Shown: in pieces, positions 24,385 through 32,730 of the stretch
Layout: each line of letters opens with the position of its first letter
Position numbering within the stretch: the first letter of the stretch is position 1
DNA from: Bacteroidota bacterium
GTDB taxonomy: Bacteria > Bacteroidota > Bacteroidia > Chitinophagales > Chitinophagaceae
Assembly: GCA_013288285.1 (NCBI GenBank)
Contig: JABDCE010000028.1
Location: forward strand, 1-33,545
Reading direction: 5' to 3'
DNA length: 33,545 nucleotides
Position numbers and translations under genes: made by a program
The notes under the pieces: generated by a model
What the model saw: the letters and a program-made list of their open reading frames with translations, nothing else
Database searches by the model: none
Told to the model about the DNA's origin: nothing

Positions 24385-25854
24385 ATGAATTCAACTTTGA
24401 TGGACTTCTTAAAACCCACTGTTAATTTTCCTGCTTATCTGAGCTCGCAAAAGAGGATAATCTTTATGTCAATGGGCATCTCCACGCTGTGTTTTGTTTT
24501 ATTGAAATTCTGCTTTCCTTATCCTGATTTTTTTGTTGATTCTAATAGTTATGTATTGTGGGCATTTAGTCGTGCAGATGTGGCTTACAGGCCAACAGGA
24601 TATTCGTTTTTTCTGCGATTTACTCATAGCTTAATGGTTTCCGCATACTTTACAGTGTTTGTCCAGTACCTGCTTTCTTTTCTAAGTATGATTTTCTGCT
24701 TTTTTAGCGTTGATTATTTATTCGGATTACCCAAAAAACTAAAGACCGTACTGCTGGTACTGCTTCTCGTTAATCCACTGTTGTTATTTCAGACCAATCT
24801 CATTTCAAGTGATAGCCTTTTTTGCTCGTGTACAGTTGTTTGGTTTACACTCTGGTGCTGGATAATTAAGACCAACTGGCTGTGGGCATTTGTACTTCAG
24901 TTACTGCTTCTGTACTGTTGTGTTGAGATCCGTTATACAGCATTGTTTTTCCCTGTTACCGCTGTTGTTACTGTTTTTCTTTTCAGAACGAAGTGGCTTT
25001 ACAGAATCGCTGCTTTTGTTCTGACCATGTCTGTTGTTTTATTCTGCATACAAAGGCAGAAAAGCCTGAATGAACTTGAAGTAGGTACGCCTGCTTTTTC
25101 GGCATTTGAAGGATGGCAAATCGCTAACAACGCATTGTATTGTTATAAGCACATTTCTATCGACGAAAGTGATCTTCCGTCTATCGGATCTGTACGCCTG
25201 GATAATGATGTCAGGCACTGTATTGATTCCGTTCCCGATCCGGGTAAGGTAGGTTCAGCGTATATATGGGAGAAGCAATCCCCGCTTAGAAAATACCAAT
25301 ATCAGGTTGGGCGTGTTTTTGAAATAGCTTACTTTCCTGCCTGGTGTGTAGCTTCAATTGCGATGCATGAATATGGCTGGTATATAGTAAAAAATTTCCC
25401 GAAAGAGTTTGCGATATATTATATTCTACCAAACACAGTAAACTATTTTTATCCTGAAAGCGAAGCACTTGCTAACTACAACGCAGGGAATATGCTGGTG
25501 CCACCCGATACTAAAGAATGGTTCGGACTGGATATTGATTACCTGGTATGTAGGTTCCCTGATATGCAAGCCGCGATCATTGTCATAATGCCGGCAATGT
25601 CGCTATTGTTAAATGTTTTTATTATCGTGGTTATATTGTTGTTTCTGTTCAGGAATGTGCCTAAATGGAAAAAGACAGATCGGGATACGCGGAACTTGTT
25701 CGTTGCATGGAGTGTCTTCTATTTCGCCTTTATGGGTTTCACCATTTTTGCAGCAGCAGTGAATCTCCGGTTTATGGACTCCATTTTTATTCTGGGTCCA
25801 ATTATGTCATTTGCATTATTGAGTCCGGTAAAACCTATCGAGGGGAACCGGTAG
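24385..25854 (+). CDS. Polytopic membrane protein, possible GT-C glycosyltransferase (paralog 2)
   Basis: 489 residues from the ATG at 24385; a TTG at 24376 would add three. It aligns with paralog 1 along its whole length: PDFFVDSNSYVLWAF, AYRPTGYSFFLRF, NLISSDSLFCS, EIRYTALFFPV, GWQIANNALYCYKHISID, PPDTKEWFGLDID and DTRNLFVAWSVFYFAFMGF. The same acidic loop and RPxGYxxFL motif are kept, so the same GT-C idea applies. Codon use is visibly richer in A/T at third positions than in paralog 1 and neighbours. The 3' end overlaps the convergent feoA by 20 bp. Tandem arrangement suggests duplication or capture of a relative's copy, with divergence in acceptor or lipid-linked donor. Confidence 0.7.
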   Translation: MNSTLMDFLKPTVNFPAYLSSQKRIIFMSMGISTLCFVLLKFCFPYPDFFVDSNSYVLWAFSRADVAYRPTGYSFFLRFTHSLMVSAYFTVFVQYLLSFLSMIFCFFSVDYLFGLPKKLKTVLLVLLLVNPLLLFQTNLISSDSLFCSCTVVWFTLWCWIIKTNWLWAFVLQLLLLYCCVEIRYTALFFPVTAVVTVFLFRTKWLYRIAAFVLTMSVVLFCIQRQKSLNELEVGTPAFSAFEGWQIANNALYCYKHISIDESDLPSIGSVRLDNDVRHCIDSVPDPGKVGSAYIWEKQSPLRKYQYQVGRVFEIAYFPAWCVASIAMHEYGWYIVKNFPKEFAIYYILPNTVNYFYPESEALANYNAGNMLVPPDTKEWFGLDIDYLVCRFPDMQAAIIVIMPAMSLLLNVFIIVVILLFLFRNVPKWKKTDRDTRNLFVAWSVFYFAFMGFTIFAAAVNLRFMDSIFILGPIMSFALLSPVKPIEGNR

Positions 25855-26092
25855 CTACAACCCATATTTTGTCGGCATCTTTTTTGCGGATGCTTAGGTA
25901 GTAGCCTGCTATCTGTATGGCCATGGGGTCGCCCATTGGAGCAATCATTTCTATCCAAACGGGCTCGCCGGGTATGCAGCCCATTTCCATCAGGGTCAAT
26001 TGAAAATCACTCTCGTCATGGCTTTTTATCACTGCCCTTTTGCCCTTCGGTAACTGGGAAAGAGGTATCGCTTTTTCTTCCGTCACTTTCAT
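25835..26092 (-). CDS. feoA: FeoA-domain protein
   Basis: 85 residues forming one SH3-like FeoA domain: LSQLPKGKRAVIKSH, then LTLMEMGCIPGEPVWIEMIA and PMAIQIAGYYLSIRKKDADK. FeoA is a small cytoplasmic partner of the ferrous iron permease FeoB. No feoB lies in the window, so this is a solitary copy or the partner gene lies elsewhere. It diverges from a truncated haemoglobin gene over 59 bp. A perfect -7 box TAATTTTG sits only 5 bases before its ATG (26098-26105), which would give a leaderless or nearly leaderless transcript if real. Confidence 0.9.
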   Translation of the reverse strand: MKVTEEKAIPLSQLPKGKRAVIKSHDESDFQLTLMEMGCIPGEPVWIEMIAPMGDPMAIQIAGYYLSIRKKDADKIWVVATGSPR

Positions 26093-26097
26093 TAGTG

Positions 26098-26105
26098 CAA
26101 AATTA
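26098..26105 (-). promoter_or_regulatory. Possible -7 box for feoA
   Basis: Minus strand TAATTTTG, only 5 bases upstream of the ATG at 26092. An exact consensus match, but unusually close to the start. Confidence 0.25.
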
Positions 26106-26126
26106 CTGAAGTAACGGATAAGACGG

Positions 26127-26134
26127 TAACTTTG
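26127..26134 (+). promoter_or_regulatory. Candidate -7 box for the truncated haemoglobin gene
   Basis: TAACTTTG, exact TAnnTTTG, 17 bases before the ATG at 26152, implying a very short leader. No clear TTTG at -33. Confidence 0.4.
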
Positions 26135-26151
26135 ACCTTAATTATAACATA

Positions 26152-26547
26152 ATGAGAAAGGACATAGCAGGGAGGGACGATGTAGAATTGCTGGTAAATT
26201 CGTTTTACGAGGTGGTGAGAGCGGATGGGACTGTTGGTTACATCTTTCATGATATTATAGGTGAAGATTGGTCGCACCACCTGCCCATTATGTACCAGTT
26301 CTGGGAGTCGGTATTGCTGCAGAAGCCGGGATATACAGGGAACCCGGTGAAGAAACATATAGACATAGACAAGAAAATACCTTTGAATAAAGAACATTTT
26401 AACCGGTGGCTGGAAATATGGAATGCAACCGTTGATCGTTTGTTTGAAGGCCCAATAGCAGATGATGCTAAAAACAGGGGAATGCTGATGGCCAATATGC
26501 TGGATATGAAGATAGTAATGGCGAGGGATGCTAAGTTTATCAGTTAG
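26152..26547 (+). CDS. Group III truncated haemoglobin
   Basis: 131 residues, a typical length. The sequence from DVELLVNSFYEVVRAD through FHDIIGEDWSHHLPIMYQFW to KKIPLNKEHFNRWLEIW fits the 2-on-2 globin group III. The proximal His is probably H82 in EHFNRW. Conserved aromatic residues at the distal side are visible (FHDI, YQFW). Members bind oxygen or NO and may help in detoxification or redox buffering; the role here is not known. It diverges from feoA and lies 41 bp upstream of adenine deaminase on the same strand. Confidence 0.88.
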   Translation: MRKDIAGRDDVELLVNSFYEVVRADGTVGYIFHDIIGEDWSHHLPIMYQFWESVLLQKPGYTGNPVKKHIDIDKKIPLNKEHFNRWLEIWNATVDRLFEGPIADDAKNRGMLMANMLDMKIVMARDAKFIS

Positions 26548-26588
26548 TAATATAAGTGCATTTAGTTTAAACAACATCGAAGTCAGGC

Positions 26589-28229
26589 ATGGGTACATTC
26601 ACTATTTCGGGTAAACTTATTGATCTGTTCCAGCGGCGGATATATCCGGCAGAGGTATCTGTAGAAAATGGTGTGATCGCCAGTATTAAAGAGGTGACGC
26701 ATGCTGCTGACCAATACCTGCTGCCTGGATTTGTGGACGCGCACATTCATATAGAAAGCTCCATGTTGCCGCCAACCGCGTTTGCGCAAATGGCAGTAAT
26801 GCATGGCAGCGTAGCTACCGTATCTGATCCTCATGAAATAGCCAATGTATGCGGACTGGAAGGTGTGCAATACATGATCGATAACAGTAAGCTATCGCCG
26901 TTCAAATTTTTCTTTGGTGCGCCATCGTGTGTGCCCGCAACCGGCTTTGAGACCGCAGGAGCAAAACTTGATGCAGTGGCAATAGCAAAGCTGCTGCAGC
27001 AGGAGGATATATGGTACTTGTCGGAGATGATGAACTATCCCGGAGTATTAAATCATGATGAGGAAGTGCTGGCGAAAATAGCAGCCGCCAAAAAAATAGG
27101 AAAGCCGGTAGACGGCCACGCCCCGGGATTGAAGGGCGCTGAAGCAATGGCTTATGCCGCGGCAGGGATAACTACAGACCATGAGTGTTTTACCATAGAA
27201 GAAGCGCTGGACAAAGTAAAGGCCGGGATGCACATACTGATACGGGAAGGGAGCGCCGCAAAGAACTATGAGGCGTTGGCCGAACTGATAAAACTGCATC
27301 CCGATAGGGTGATGTTCTGCAGTGACGATAAGCATCCCGACGAACTGGCGTTGCATCACATAAACGGGCTGGTGAAACGTTCGCTGCAAAAAGGATACGA
27401 CCTGTATGATGTGTTGAGAGCTGCATGTGTGCATCCTGTGATCCATTATGGATTGCCGGTAGGCTTGCTCAGGGAGAATGACCCTGCTGACTTTATCGTG
27501 GTCAACGACCTGGTGGCATTTGATGTGCTACAGACTTACATAGACGGCACGCTGGTGGCGCAGAACGGTAAATCACTGATACCGGATACGCACGTGACGC
27601 CAATAAATAATTTCCAGGCAGAGAAGAAAGAAGCCGGTATATTTCGCATTGCAGCAAGTAGCGAAGCACCTGTGATAAGAGTAATAGAGGCTATAGAAGG
27701 ACAATTGGTTACGAATGAACTGCAATTACTCGCGAAGATAGAAAATGGCTGCATAGTCAGCGATACAGAACGGGATATACTTAAGATAGCGGTCATTGAC
27801 CGGTACAAAAAAGATGCACCGGCAGCAATAGCGTTTATCAGGAACTTCGGATTGAAAAAAGGCGCGCTTGCATCTACCGTGGCGCACGATTGCCACAATA
27901 TCATTGCGGTGGGTGTGGATGATGAATCAATGTGCGCAGCGGTGAATAAACTGATAGAAGTGAAAGGCGGTATTGCGGTTGCGGAAGACAAGAATAAGGT
28001 GACCTGTATCCCACTGCCGATAGCTGGACTCATGACCACAGACGGCGGTTATAAAACGGCTGAGGCTTATACGCAGCTCAACACGCTGTGCCGTGAACTG
28101 GGAACAGACTTACATGCCCCATTTATGACCTTGTCTTTTATGGCGCTGCTGGTGATACCGGCTCTGAAACTGAGTGATAAGGGATTGTTTGACGGACGGA
28201 AGTTTGAATTTGCAAGTGTTGAAGTGTAA
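26589..28229 (+). CDS. ade: Adenine deaminase
   Basis: 546 residues. The amidohydrolase metal-binding motif is PGFVDAHIHIESSM (H52, H54), followed by VSDPHEIANVCGL at 79-90. DGHAPGLKGAEAMAY and CSDDKHPDELALHHING carry further ligands. The C-terminal Ade-specific domain includes VAHDCHNIIAVGVDDESMC and GGIAVAEDKNKV. It converts adenine to hypoxanthine and ammonia in purine salvage, and length and domain order match bacterial Ade. It may share a transcript with the haemoglobin gene, but no functional link is known. GSCFA follows 36 bp later. Confidence 0.95.
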   Translation: MGTFTISGKLIDLFQRRIYPAEVSVENGVIASIKEVTHAADQYLLPGFVDAHIHIESSMLPPTAFAQMAVMHGSVATVSDPHEIANVCGLEGVQYMIDNSKLSPFKFFFGAPSCVPATGFETAGAKLDAVAIAKLLQQEDIWYLSEMMNYPGVLNHDEEVLAKIAAAKKIGKPVDGHAPGLKGAEAMAYAAAGITTDHECFTIEEALDKVKAGMHILIREGSAAKNYEALAELIKLHPDRVMFCSDDKHPDELALHHINGLVKRSLQKGYDLYDVLRAACVHPVIHYGLPVGLLRENDPADFIVVNDLVAFDVLQTYIDGTLVAQNGKSLIPDTHVTPINNFQAEKKEAGIFRIAASSEAPVIRVIEAIEGQLVTNELQLLAKIENGCIVSDTERDILKIAVIDRYKKDAPAAIAFIRNFGLKKGALASTVAHDCHNIIAVGVDDESMCAAVNKLIEVKGGIAVAEDKNKVTCIPLPIAGLMTTDGGYKTAEAYTQLNTLCRELGTDLHAPFMTLSFMALLVIPALKLSDKGLFDGRKFEFASVEV

Positions 28230-28265
28230 ACTGCCGGATAGATTATTAGTTATAACTTTATACGC

Positions 28266-29246
28266 ATGCAACTGACATTGACACTGGATATACCACCATT
28301 ATCTAAGCCACTTATTTATACAGACAATATCCTGCTGACCGGGTCGTGTTTCACTGAGCATATTTCTGACAGATTGCTGCAGCATAAATTCAAAGTATTG
28401 TCTAACCCTCATGGGATACTCTTTAATCCCCTGAGCGTGGCAGCCAGCCTGGATGGCTACCTCGATGGTAAGCAATACGTGGAAGATGATCTTTTTTTTC
28501 TGAATGAGCTATGGAATAGCTGGGACCATCATACCCGGTTCTCCCATATAGACAAGGCATCGGCGCTGGAGGGAATAAATAGGTCGCAGGCGGACGCGGC
28601 AGAGTTCATAAAGAAAGCAGATTGTATCATCATTACACTCGGTTCGGCATTTCAGTATTATTTAAAAGAGACCGGGAAACCCGTAGCCAATAACCACCGC
28701 GCTCCCGCCCAATGGTTTGAGAAGAGATTGCTGCCTATTGCCGATATTACTGATGCCCTGCACCGCACGCTGCATAAATTGTTTGCAGTAAATCCATTCG
28801 TACAGGTGTTGTTTACCATTAGTCCGGTGCGGCATATACGTGATGGGGTAGTGGATAATAACCGCAGCAAGGCACGGCTCATAGAAGCAGTGCACACCCT
28901 GTGCGAGGACCATGCGCGGGCGCATTATTTCCCCGCGTATGAACTGGTGATAGATATACTGCGCGACTACCGGTTTTACGATATAGATTTTGTACATCCC
29001 AATTTCCCGGCAACAATGTATGTATGGGAGCATTTTGTAAAGTCGTGCATTGATCCGTCTGCTCATGAGATAATGGGCCATGTGCAGGACATTGCCACCG
29101 CCCGTTCGCATCGCTCCCGTTTCCCGGAAACAGAGGCGCATAAGAAATTTAAGGAAAGCTATGCTGCCAAGTGCAGAACGCTGATGAACAAATATCCTTT
29201 CTTAGACCTTGCGGATGAACTAAAGTATTTTACCGGCGACCGGTAA
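28266..29246 (+). CDS. GSCFA domain protein
   Basis: 326 residues with LLTGSCFTEHISDRL (GSCFTE at 26-31), the motif that names the GSCFA family, then NPHGILFNPLSVAASLDGYL. IIITLGSAFQYYLKETGKP and TISPVRHIRDGVVDNN (SPVRH) follow, consistent with a GDSL/SGNH-like esterase fold. YDIDFVHPNFPATMYVWEHF supplies a C-terminal catalytic-His-like context. No signal peptide. Members are common in Bacteroidota and their substrate is unknown. Possible cotranscription with ade; convergent with the ligase gene 5 bp away. Confidence 0.9.
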   Translation: MQLTLTLDIPPLSKPLIYTDNILLTGSCFTEHISDRLLQHKFKVLSNPHGILFNPLSVAASLDGYLDGKQYVEDDLFFLNELWNSWDHHTRFSHIDKASALEGINRSQADAAEFIKKADCIIITLGSAFQYYLKETGKPVANNHRAPAQWFEKRLLPIADITDALHRTLHKLFAVNPFVQVLFTISPVRHIRDGVVDNNRSKARLIEAVHTLCEDHARAHYFPAYELVIDILRDYRFYDIDFVHPNFPATMYVWEHFVKSCIDPSAHEIMGHVQDIATARSHRSRFPETEAHKKFKESYAAKCRTLMNKYPFLDLADELKYFTGDR

Positions 29247-29251
29247 TGAGG

Positions 29252-30721
29252 TTATGAACGCGCTGATGCCCCCTCGATTTGTTTGTATTCTTCCTCCTCC
29301 TCCTTACTCTTCTTATCGAGCATCACGAGCATGGCCAGCGGTATAAAGAACAGCGCTGCTACTTTGTGTGTTTCTATCAGTTCAGAGAAAAAGTTATTGA
29401 TAAATCCTACAGCTATGGTCATAGCCAGGCCGATGGTGACCAATCTATAAAACCTGTCTCTGAAGCGGTGATAAATGCGCTGGGCCTTTGAGAATATCAT
29501 GTAGATAAGTAGCGCATAGAGCAGCATGGCCGGCCATCCCTGCTCCACCAGCATGTACAAAAAGTAGTTGTGGGTGGTGGAATGTTCGTTGTTTCGGCTT
29601 ACATACGTCTGGAAAGAGGTAACAGTATAGGGTTTGTAGAAATAGTAAAAGGCGTGCGGCCCATAACCGGTAATGGGCCTGTCCTGGCTCATACGCACTG
29701 CTGCTATCCACCTGTATATCCGCTCCATAGACGACATATCCTTTCCTTTGAAGGTAGATATGATATGGTCGGCGAAGTTTTTGTGCATGTAGGTATTGTT
29801 GTAGTCGGGCCGGAACTCCAGGTATTTATTATTGGGCACCATGTAGCACACCAGCGCAATGATGAGCGCGTAAAATATGGGCATGATCACATTCACGATC
29901 TTCATACGCATGGCCAGGCCTATAACAATAGCAAAGACGATACCCACCACAGCGGCTCGCGCAAAAGAGAAGAATATGCCGGCAATGAATATAAGGATGA
30001 TCAGCAATAACAACAGTCTTACCAAAATGCCTTTCCCCCTGGTGAGCGGCCAGGCAATCAGTAAGAGAGGGAAGAACATGGATATAACAGTAGAATAATC
30101 CACATGGTTGTAATAGAGGCCGCTCATGGCTTTCTGTACTTTGTCGAACTTGAAGTTGAGGTAATAGTGGTGTATGAGTATCACTATTATCGTTATGAGC
30201 ATGGGCACCAGCAACAGGAAAAAGCCTTTTATATAATCTTTCTTCTCGGTGAATATCCAGATAGGGAGGATAAAGAAGCAGACCATCAGCCAGCATTTGG
30301 CGATCAGGAACTTAATGGAAAAAAATAACACCTTGGAGAAGATCACAGCTATTATCGTCCAGATGAATTGAAGCACGATAACCAGTACCAGGGAGTCTTT
30401 CCACCACCATTTGGGGATGGTAGTGGGGTTGCGGGCCCATACCAGCATGAAGAGCAGCAGGAACACCCACATCATCGGCTCATCAGGCAGGGTAATGGCC
30501 ATGGTATCTCCCGAAAAATTTATCTGCACAGATGCGGGGATAGTGAAGAGGAATATCCACCAGGCCATCTTCCAGTTAACGCCAAGCATTAATGCATATA
30601 AAAAAGCAAATGGCACTACCAGTATGAAATAATTCCCGGTATAAGAGAATAATATCACAGTGGCGAAGAGCAGCAAAAATGCCGCTGCATGAAACCAATT
30701 ATTTTTTATTGCTGCCAGCAT
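29252..30721 (-). CDS. O-antigen ligase/polymerase-like membrane protein (Wzy_C family)
   Basis: 489 residues with many hydrophobic segments and a large non-cytoplasmic loop. The Wzy_C region shows FIAGIFFSFARAAVVGIVFA. Later, RIYRWIAAVRMSQDRPITGY with GPHAFYYFYKPY and HNYFLYMLVEQGWPAML is the usual pattern of O-antigen ligases and polymerases. It would polymerise or transfer lipid-linked glycan at the outer face of the inner membrane. The C-terminus is charged (KKSKEEEEEYK). Its ATG overlaps the TAA of the upstream Wzz-like gene (TAATG), so it is translationally coupled to it. Confidence 0.85.
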   Translation of the reverse strand: MLAAIKNNWFHAAAFLLLFATVILFSYTGNYFILVVPFAFLYALMLGVNWKMAWWIFLFTIPASVQINFSGDTMAITLPDEPMMWVFLLLFMLVWARNPTTIPKWWWKDSLVLVIVLQFIWTIIAVIFSKVLFFSIKFLIAKCWLMVCFFILPIWIFTEKKDYIKGFFLLLVPMLITIIVILIHHYYLNFKFDKVQKAMSGLYYNHVDYSTVISMFFPLLLIAWPLTRGKGILVRLLLLLIILIFIAGIFFSFARAAVVGIVFAIVIGLAMRMKIVNVIMPIFYALIIALVCYMVPNNKYLEFRPDYNNTYMHKNFADHIISTFKGKDMSSMERIYRWIAAVRMSQDRPITGYGPHAFYYFYKPYTVTSFQTYVSRNNEHSTTHNYFLYMLVEQGWPAMLLYALLIYMIFSKAQRIYHRFRDRFYRLVTIGLAMTIAVGFINNFFSELIETHKVAALFFIPLAMLVMLDKKSKEEEEEYKQIEGASARS

Positions 30722-31689
30722 TATCGCACTACTTCATTCAGCTTACGGAAATAAGCCATTATTAAAACATATATCACGCTGAAGAAAAGGCCCAGTGATC
30801 CGGCAACCACTAATACCATCAGCACACTGGGTCCGAACGGTGCTGTAGGCGGTAAAGCCCTGGTGATGAGCTTCAGAAAATCCATCGACTCATTTTCAGA
30901 CGTCGCGAATTCGTTCAGGTTAGAAATATAATGTGCCCTGTCGCTCACTAACTGATCTTTGATGGATTCAACATTCTGTATTTCTTCGATTGCCTTACCA
31001 AATCCTTTGCCGCCACCCTTTATATCGCCCGTGATCACATTCTGCCTTGCAGGGCTCACAATGCTATAGATACCGGTTTTGTCCCGCATATCAGCCAGTG
31101 TATCTGTGAGCGCTATTATGGCGCTGTCCAGTTGTGTTACTTTCTGATTGATGGAATTGTACATGTTCTTCTTCATGAAGGTGTAGTAACTCCGGTAAGT
31201 TTCCTCCAGCACCTGCACCGACATATTGGCCACATTTGCCGCGGTCTGCGGATCGTATGCGGTATAGGAGACCTCAATGTCCTTATATTCTGAGCGTTTT
31301 ACGTTAAATCCTTTATTAAAGATGCTCATCAGTGAGGCATGGCCCTTCGGGTCATTGATGTCCTGGTTGTACACGACCTGGAACTGGCAGTTCCTGATGA
31401 CCCGGTCGTGGACAGTGTCTGAGTTGGCCAGGGCGGTTACCTTATCCAGTTCGTCGTCGCCGCCAAAAAAGTCGACATACCGTGTTTCCATAGACCGGAA
31501 CAGGGTGCTGCGATCGCCATAGTGCGGATTATTGACCAGGAAGCGCGCCTCGGCTCTATATTTTTTCTTCTTAACCAGTAAGAACAAACCACCGAGTGCC
31601 ATCGCGATTGCCGTTATGGCAATGACGAAGCGCTTCTGTTTTTGTATCGTCCTGATGATATCGATCAGGTCAAAAGAGGGTGTAGCCAT
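30721..31689 (-). CDS. Wzz/GumC-type polysaccharide chain-length protein (copy 2)
   Basis: 322 residues. TM1 is about 21-38 and TM2 about 289-313, with a Pro-rich segment ALPPTAPFGP just before TM2. A long periplasmic helical domain lies between. This is the layout of Wzz/polysaccharide copolymerase proteins. There is no C-terminal tyrosine-kinase domain, so it is the Wzz/GumC form rather than a Wzc fusion. It shares its N-terminus (MATPSFDLIDII) and motifs NPHYGDRSTLF, SEYKDIEVSY and VESIKDQ with the gene 69 bp upstream, so the two are paralogs. It would set glycan length with the ligase/polymerase next to it. Confidence 0.85.
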   Translation of the reverse strand: MATPSFDLIDIIRTIQKQKRFVIAITAIAMALGGLFLLVKKKKYRAEARFLVNNPHYGDRSTLFRSMETRYVDFFGGDDELDKVTALANSDTVHDRVIRNCQFQVVYNQDINDPKGHASLMSIFNKGFNVKRSEYKDIEVSYTAYDPQTAANVANMSVQVLEETYRSYYTFMKKNMYNSINQKVTQLDSAIIALTDTLADMRDKTGIYSIVSPARQNVITGDIKGGGKGFGKAIEEIQNVESIKDQLVSDRAHYISNLNEFATSENESMDFLKLITRALPPTAPFGPSVLMVLVVAGSLGLFFSVIYVLIMAYFRKLNEVVR

Positions 31690-31758
31690 CGTTTATAAAT
31701 TAGGTTTAACAAGGATCATTATTTTTTTTTAATACCTATAACATCCCTGGAACAAATC

Positions 31759-32730
31759 TTATTTCCTTTTTACTGCCGCACTAAAATAATGGTCGGAAAG
31801 TGACATAAGCATAGTGCTGAAAAAGAAGCCGAGCAGCGCACCTATCAATACAGTCAACATCCCCCCGATACCTTTGGCATTTAACGGGTTCTTTGCCGGA
31901 GTTACCACCTTTATGAGCGGCATCTCGTCATCCTTCAGGCCGGTAGAATACTGGTTTTGCAATGTCTGGTTCTTGGCCCGGTCATATACCACCTGGTCTT
32001 TTATAGATTCCAGGTTTTGAATGATCTCCACGCCCCGGCCATAATCTTTATGTCCGTTCTCTTTCATAGAGGAGAGCATGATGTTGTTGCGGGCCGGACT
32101 GATGATATCATAGATGCCATAGTAGTTGCGGAGCGAGGACAACGAATCTGTTAGCGACGCTATGGTGCTGTCTTCCTCGTGGCATTTATTCACTATCGAC
32201 TGATACATGAACCTTTTCGTATCCTTGTAATAACCACTGTATACCTCTCCTACCACACGAACGATCTCATTGGCAACACCCGCCGCCAGTTCCGGGTCGG
32301 TATCTGCATAACTAAGTATCACATCTTTATACTCGGTACGCGTCACATTAAGATTCTTATTGTATCTCCTTTCAGTAGCCAATTGACCCTTACGTGTAGC
32401 GCCGTCAAGCTTGTATATATAATCAAGGCGCATATTCCTGATCACCTGGCTGCGCACAATGTCAGATTCGGCCAATAAAAGGATACGGTTCACGTCATCC
32501 TCATCAGCGAAATAGTCGAATATCCTGGTATCTGCATTATACAGGTTGCTTCGGTCGCCATAGAGGGGGTTGCGTACCAGGAATTCCGTTCTCCCTTCAT
32601 ACATCCTGGGCCCCGCCATGTAGAATATTGCTGCCGCTACCGCCGAAAGGAAGGAAACAACAAAGATCAGGCGCATGTGTTTGCGGACGGTTTCTATAAT
32701 ATCCGGCAGGTTAAAACCTGGAGTAGCCAT
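31759..32730 (-). CDS. Wzz/GumC-type polysaccharide chain-length protein (copy 1)
   Basis: 323 residues with TM1 at about 21-40, TM2 at about 288-309, and [13 protein letters not shown] as the Pro-containing segment before TM2. Shared motifs with copy 2 include [31 protein letters not shown] and [14 protein letters not shown], with identity along the full length. Two hetero-paralogous copolymerases may form mixed oligomers or act on different chains. It is the first gene of the wzz-wzz-ligase unit. Its ATG lies either 87 bp after the likely true prfA stop (32818) or inside the frame-shifted prfA tail. A weak promoter is visible at 32750-32779. Confidence 0.85.
   Translation of the reverse strand: MATPGFNLPDIIETVRKHMRLIFVVSFLSAVAAAIFYMAGPRMYEGRTEFLVRNPLYGDRSNLYNADTRIFDYFADEDDVNRILLLAESDIVRSQVIRNMRLDYIYKLDGATRKGQLATERRYNKNLNVTRTEYKDVILSYADTDPELAAGVANEIVRVVGEVYSGYYKDTKRFMYQSIVNKCHEEDSTIASLTDSLSSLRNYYGIYDIISPARNNIMLSSMKENGHKDYGRGVEIIQNLESIKDQVVYDRAKNQTLQNQYSTGLKDDEMPLIKVVTPAKNPLNAKGIGGMLTVLIGALLGFFFSTMLMSLSDHYFSAAVKRK

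Noticed and set aside
27536..28039. 167-codon minus-strand open frame
   Set aside because: Antisense to the C-terminal domain of adenine deaminase, no independent support.
29231..29245. Perfect hairpin TACCGG-CGA-CCGGTA at the end of the GSCFA gene
   Set aside because: No T-run follows on either strand, so I do not call it a terminator.
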